Shown: piece after piece, positions 60,773 through 64,000 of the stretch
Numbering within the stretch: position 1 is the stretch's first letter
Layout of the letters: every line of letters starts with the position of its first letter
DNA from: Ruminococcus albus AD2013
Lineage (GTDB): Bacteria; Bacillota; Clostridia; Oscillospirales; Ruminococcaceae
DNA: 64,000 bases
NCBI RefSeq assembly: GCF_000526775.1
Contig: NZ_JAGS01000001.1
Coordinates: forward strand, 2,790,001-2,854,000
Direction of reading: 5' to 3'
Notes under the pieces: generated by a model
Told to the model about the DNA's origin: nothing
What the model saw: the letters and a program-made list of their open reading frames with translations, nothing else
Databases searched by the model: none
Translations under genes and position numbers: made by a program

Positions 60773-63614
60773 TTGGTATCCATTCTCCAGTTTCATTTTC
60801 CACTACAGAAATAATCCACTCTCCATTTTCGTCTTTATGTGGAGCATATATATTTAATGGAACGATATTTTTTATGCGATAGGATGTATATCCAAATAAT
60901 GAACCTAGTAGTGTTGGATCAGCGTAACGATTTATATAACCATTATTTTCCCATCCTGCCCAGTCTATATCACATTCATATATTTTCTGATATGAAGGAT
61001 AATCTGTTCGGTAATAACTTGTAATTGCCATCTTTATATTATACTTACCTTCATATAGAGCTTTTTTTATTTTAGATTTGTCAAATTCTTCTATTAAATC
61101 TACAGCTGTTAAATATGCACCGAATATCGTAATTCCTACGCCACATTTTCCTGCTAACTGTTCTCCAAGCCTAGCAGTTACACTGGGAATTACAACGACT
61201 ACTCCTGCCGCTGTATTTGTAGGGCCTATTATTGATAAAATTTTTGACAATTTATCATTTGACAAGCCTGCAAAGGCATCATGGAAAATTTGAGCATAAT
61301 GTTCACAAGCTTTATTATTTTGTTCTTCAGTTTTACTATCAAAATCATCAACTTTTAGCTCATCGCCTTCACCATATAGGGCATAATTTTCAATTATACC
61401 TTTAACAGTACTATCACTGAGGTAATAGACCACATTAGTGTAAATTGAATCTTCATCTGTATAATCAAGAAAAGCTCCATTTGGCGCATAAACCCAGTTA
61501 TCCTGTGCTATAGTAACTTCACAAGTATCAGCAATTTTAGAGTTGTTGATAATCTCAATCTCGTATTCATGACCGTTTTTCAATGGTAAAGTATAACTAA
61601 CAGAATTAGTACCATTAATTCGCTCAAATTTACATCCATCCTTATGGACTGTAAGTTTAACATTCTCAAGTTCTGTGTTGGTTATTGTTATTTTATAGTC
61701 TGTATCCTTCGTAGGAGCTAATATAAACCGAAAACTCTTATTGCCAGTTTTTCTTGTAAATTTATAACAATTTTTAAATTCATCACCACCATCTACACTT
61801 ATCCTGCGTAATTCACCATCAGTCAAATCACTTACTGAATCTAAGGGTGGATTCATACCATATATACTGTTTGAATCATCAAGATTTACATCAGTGATCT
61901 TTATCGGATCTTCCGTTAACGGGGAAACATCTATCTTATCGTTCAGATAATCCCCATCCGTATCCGGTGTACTGGGATCAGAATACATTTTATAATAATA
62001 CTTATCAGGAATGTTAGGATCATTCGATGCCTCATAAATCAGAGTGGGATTCATTTCAACATTATCATCCAGTCCATCACCATCGGAATCTTTCTTTTCG
62101 GGATTAGTACGAGCATGTGTAGTAGTTCCGTTTGATTTATACATCCAGCCGTTTATCTCTTCAACATCAAAAAAACCATCTTCGTCAGTATCTTTATAAT
62201 ATTGTGTTGTTGATGTATGTTCTATAGGAGTTGAAAGGATCTTTTTTAGTTTTTCAATATTTTCCGGTGAATAATTAAAATATTCACCATTTGATCCTTT
62301 TGCAATACTATCAAGCAGTGAATCATGTTCACCTCGAAAATCAACAAAATAGAATACAGTATTATGTGCTAAAATTTGTTGTATCGTTTCTGTAGGATGA
62401 TGATTAGATACGTAATAATCATCAAGTACTAACACTATAGTTATTTCCCTAGCTTTTCTAGAACCATCTTTTAAGCTTGAAGGAATGTACAAATCCGATG
62501 TCGATGTTCTTATCTGCTCCAAAAGATTAGTGACCTCCCAAAACCAGACCGATGGATCGCTCAAATCATCAATGATATCATCTAATGAGGGAGTAAACTT
62601 ACCAGAAGTGCTTAAACCATCATAATTTGTAAGTATTCTATTAGTATAAAAACCTCGACGAAAGGGCGATGACGATTCTGATAAATCCTTTAAAACTTCT
62701 AAATATAAGCTGTCAGATAATAAATTTTTATTGCGGGTGTTTATTACTTCAAAAAAAACTGATGGTGAGCGAAAAGTTATTTTTGAACTTAAAGACGTCC
62801 TGTAAAGGCTCTCAATTCCTCTCCACCTAGCTACCCATTTATTAGCATCGACCAGCATATAATCGCTAAAATGTGTAGTTTCCACACTGACAGTCGAATT
62901 ACCCGCATTGTGTTCGGTTTCAAGTTCAACAAATTTATCATTATCCCTGTCATACCACAAAAACATCAAATCTTCAAAGTTTGTATCTTCAAGCTTGCTT
63001 TGATCTACTTTAAATGTAATAGTGGCATTATTGAAATCCGAAGTGGTCTCGATTGAGAATGGTTCACCTACAAGTCCGACTACTTCGGAACACATAGCAT
63101 CCTCGTCCATTATGCTCTCGACCTGCATAGTCTTGCTGAGATCACCTGTACATTCCATTGCGACCTGCACTTCAGTAACAGCGCAGTCTTCATTTTCTAC
63201 TTCGTATGTGAAAGTCTGATCATGCTTTTCAAGTCTGCTCAGTTCGACAAGATCTATAACATCAACCTCACCGTCAAAGTTAACATCAGCCTTTACCAAA
63301 TCCAACTCATTGTCACCAACTAAACAAGCAAGCCAGCGATGTAAAAGATTTGTATCATCAGAATTAATTTCACCGTCGTTGTTGACATCGCCTTGAATTA
63401 TTTTGTAGGTGTCTTCTTCGTCTGTTACTACATCATCAGATACGATATCCGCATTGCTTGTGTAGCTGTTACTGTTATCAGTCAAACTATACAGATCCTG
63501 CGAACTTTCTTCCTCAGCATTTGCAGGTAAAACTGCTGACATACTTGTTATCATAGCCAATGATAACATTCCAGAAACGATACGTTTCAGCTTTTTTGAT
63601 CTTTTTAGATCCAT
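60765..63614 (-). CDS. Secreted dockerin/vWA-like/thrombospondin-type-3 protein
   Basis: A 949-aa secreted protein. ATG 63614 follows AAGGAGGGTTAAT; an upstream frame adds an unlikely leader. The signal peptide (about 1-32) ends VLPANAEE. A dockerin pair follows at about 72-130, with calcium loops DVNNDGEINSDD and DVNFDGEVDVID, which would plug it into a cohesin-bearing cellulosome or surface scaffold. Then a beta-rich region (to about 260), a vWA-like region (about 265-460) with ITIVLVLDDYYVSN and VFYFVDFRGE but without a clear DxSxS metal site, and thrombospondin-type-3 calcium repeats (DTDEDGFFDVEE, DSDGDGLDDNVE, DTDGDYLNDKID; about 465-570). The remaining 370 residues are of unknown fold. 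Probably a cell-surface adhesion or scaffold-attached protein. Confidence 0.82.
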   Translation of the reverse strand: MDLKRSKKLKRIVSGMLSLAMITSMSAVLPANAEEESSQDLYSLTDNSNSYTSNADIVSDDVVTDEEDTYKIIQGDVNNDGEINSDDTNLLHRWLACLVGDNELDLVKADVNFDGEVDVIDLVELSRLEKHDQTFTYEVENEDCAVTEVQVAMECTGDLSKTMQVESIMDEDAMCSEVVGLVGEPFSIETTSDFNNATITFKVDQSKLEDTNFEDLMFLWYDRDNDKFVELETEHNAGNSTVSVETTHFSDYMLVDANKWVARWRGIESLYRTSLSSKITFRSPSVFFEVINTRNKNLLSDSLYLEVLKDLSESSSPFRRGFYTNRILTNYDGLSTSGKFTPSLDDIIDDLSDPSVWFWEVTNLLEQIRTSTSDLYIPSSLKDGSRKAREITIVLVLDDYYVSNHHPTETIQQILAHNTVFYFVDFRGEHDSLLDSIAKGSNGEYFNYSPENIEKLKKILSTPIEHTSTTQYYKDTDEDGFFDVEEINGWMYKSNGTTTHARTNPEKKDSDGDGLDDNVEMNPTLIYEASNDPNIPDKYYYKMYSDPSTPDTDGDYLNDKIDVSPLTEDPIKITDVNLDDSNSIYGMNPPLDSVSDLTDGELRRISVDGGDEFKNCYKFTRKTGNKSFRFILAPTKDTDYKITITNTELENVKLTVHKDGCKFERINGTNSVSYTLPLKNGHEYEIEIINNSKIADTCEVTIAQDNWVYAPNGAFLDYTDEDSIYTNVVYYLSDSTVKGIIENYALYGEGDELKVDDFDSKTEEQNNKACEHYAQIFHDAFAGLSNDKLSKILSIIGPTNTAAGVVVVIPSVTARLGEQLAGKCGVGITIFGAYLTAVDLIEEFDKSKIKKALYEGKYNIKMAITSYYRTDYPSYQKIYECDIDWAGWENNGYINRYADPTLLGSLFGYTSYRIKNIVPLNIYAPHKDENGEWIISVVENETGEWIPND

Positions 63615-63660
63615 ATTAACCCTCCTTATTTTTGTGGATCTTAAATACCCACATAAAAAA

Positions 63661-63689
63661 ATTATATCATGCATCAACCATATAGTCAA
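63661..63689 (-). promoter_or_regulatory. Promoter of the dockerin/LRR operon
   Basis: On the minus strand, TTGACT (63689-63684), a 17-base spacer and TATAAT (63666-63661), 46 bases before ATG 63614. Confidence 0.8.
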
Positions 63690-63943
63690 TATTTTACAAA
63701 TTTATTCAGAAGTATTTACTTTAAAGTTTAATTTTTTTAAGCAGAACTCAAAGTTATGTATAAATCAAAAAATAAATAAGATCTTTACTATAAAAATAAT
63801 GTGAATAGAAAGAACTTTTTTAACCTTGCTTTATCGTGTTTCAGGGAATATAGCGGTTGAATTTTACTTTAGCTTGTGTTATAATATAGCAAGATATTAA
63901 CTGTTTTAAATGGGATGATCTTATCTATGTATTAAAGATATTT
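63690..63943. other. Intergenic region with an outward promoter
   Basis: AT-rich, with no gene. It contains a + strand promoter, TTGAAT (63857-63862), a 17-base spacer and TATAAT (63880-63885), which would read out of the window. Confidence 0.6.
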
Positions 63944-64000
63944 ATGCTGAAATTGAAAGTCGTAGAATATTCCGATGATATAATTATTTATGGTGTATTA
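63944..64000 (+). CDS. Possible 5' end of a gene leaving the window
   Basis: ATG 63944 opens a frame (MLKLKVVEYSDDIIIYGVL) that is still open at the window end. It lies about 50 bases after a good promoter. No clear ribosome site is seen and only 19 codons are visible, so this is tentative. Confidence 0.35.
   Translation, partial: MLKLKVVEYSDDIIIYGVL

Noticed and set aside
1..64000. tRNA genes, rRNA genes or an integrase with attachment sites
   Set aside because: None could be recognised by reading. The ICE ends are therefore not assigned.

Overview
The window is AT-rich Firmicutes DNA. It probably comes from a Ruminococcus-like member of the Oscillospiraceae. The clearest clue is a large secreted protein at the right end with a signal peptide, a dockerin-type calcium repeat pair, a von Willebrand A-like region and thrombospondin-type-3 calcium repeats, a mix typical of cellulosome-bearing ruminococci. 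Strong AGGAGG ribosome sites and TTGACA-N17-TATAAT promoters fit this. No rRNA, tRNA, CRISPR array or integrase was found.

Region 1 (about 1.6-42 kb) is most of an integrative and conjugative element (ICE) read almost entirely on the + strand. In order it carries small accessory proteins; a threonine-rich transglutaminase-like lipoprotein; a 1248-aa NlpC/P60 hydrolase with SpaA/Cna-B repeats and a sorting tail; a PIN/Phd toxin-antitoxin pair; a tandem SpoVG-domain protein; a 3388-aa methylase-helicase; a Toprim primase-like protein; a VirB2/TrbC-like pilin; a TrbL/VirB6-like channel protein; a VirB3-like protein; the VirB4 ATPase; a Big_2 surface protein; two ribbon-helix-helix (RHH) proteins around a probable oriT; a MobP2/MobL-type relaxase; the VirD4 coupling protein; a helix-turn-helix replication-type protein; an Xre regulator; and topoisomerase III. 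The integrase and both attachment sites must lie outside the window or are not recognisable.

Region 2 (42-57 kb) is a defence island. It holds a 5'-truncated cytosine methyltransferase, a Septu-like ATPase/HNH pair (PtuA/PtuB-like), a decayed fragment in a 17-bp inverted-repeat cassette, and a six-gene minus-strand operon. That operon joins a type III restriction-modification pair (Mod, Res) to an SNF2 helicase with a PLD-like N-terminus, a DUF4391 protein, a zinc-ribbon protein and a protein of unknown function.

Region 3 (57-60 kb) is a decayed, repeat-rich zone. It has a truncated secreted nuclease, a decayed signal-peptide fragment, a 66-bp perfect inverted repeat around a membrane-protein gene, and an IS21-type istA remnant. 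Region 4 (60-63.6 kb) is the dockerin/vWA protein with a downstream leucine-rich-repeat membrane protein.

The least explained signals are non-coding. A 16-bp palindrome (TGTGTCTATAGACACA) occurs six times, only within the ICE. Two leader elements each put this palindrome between the arms of a 16-17-bp stem whose two sequence differences are both compensatory. Five phased 15-bp iterons plus three inverted repeats precede the mobilisation genes. A roughly 750-bp inverted-repeat cassette with flanking 9-bp direct repeats appears to have split a promoter from its gene.
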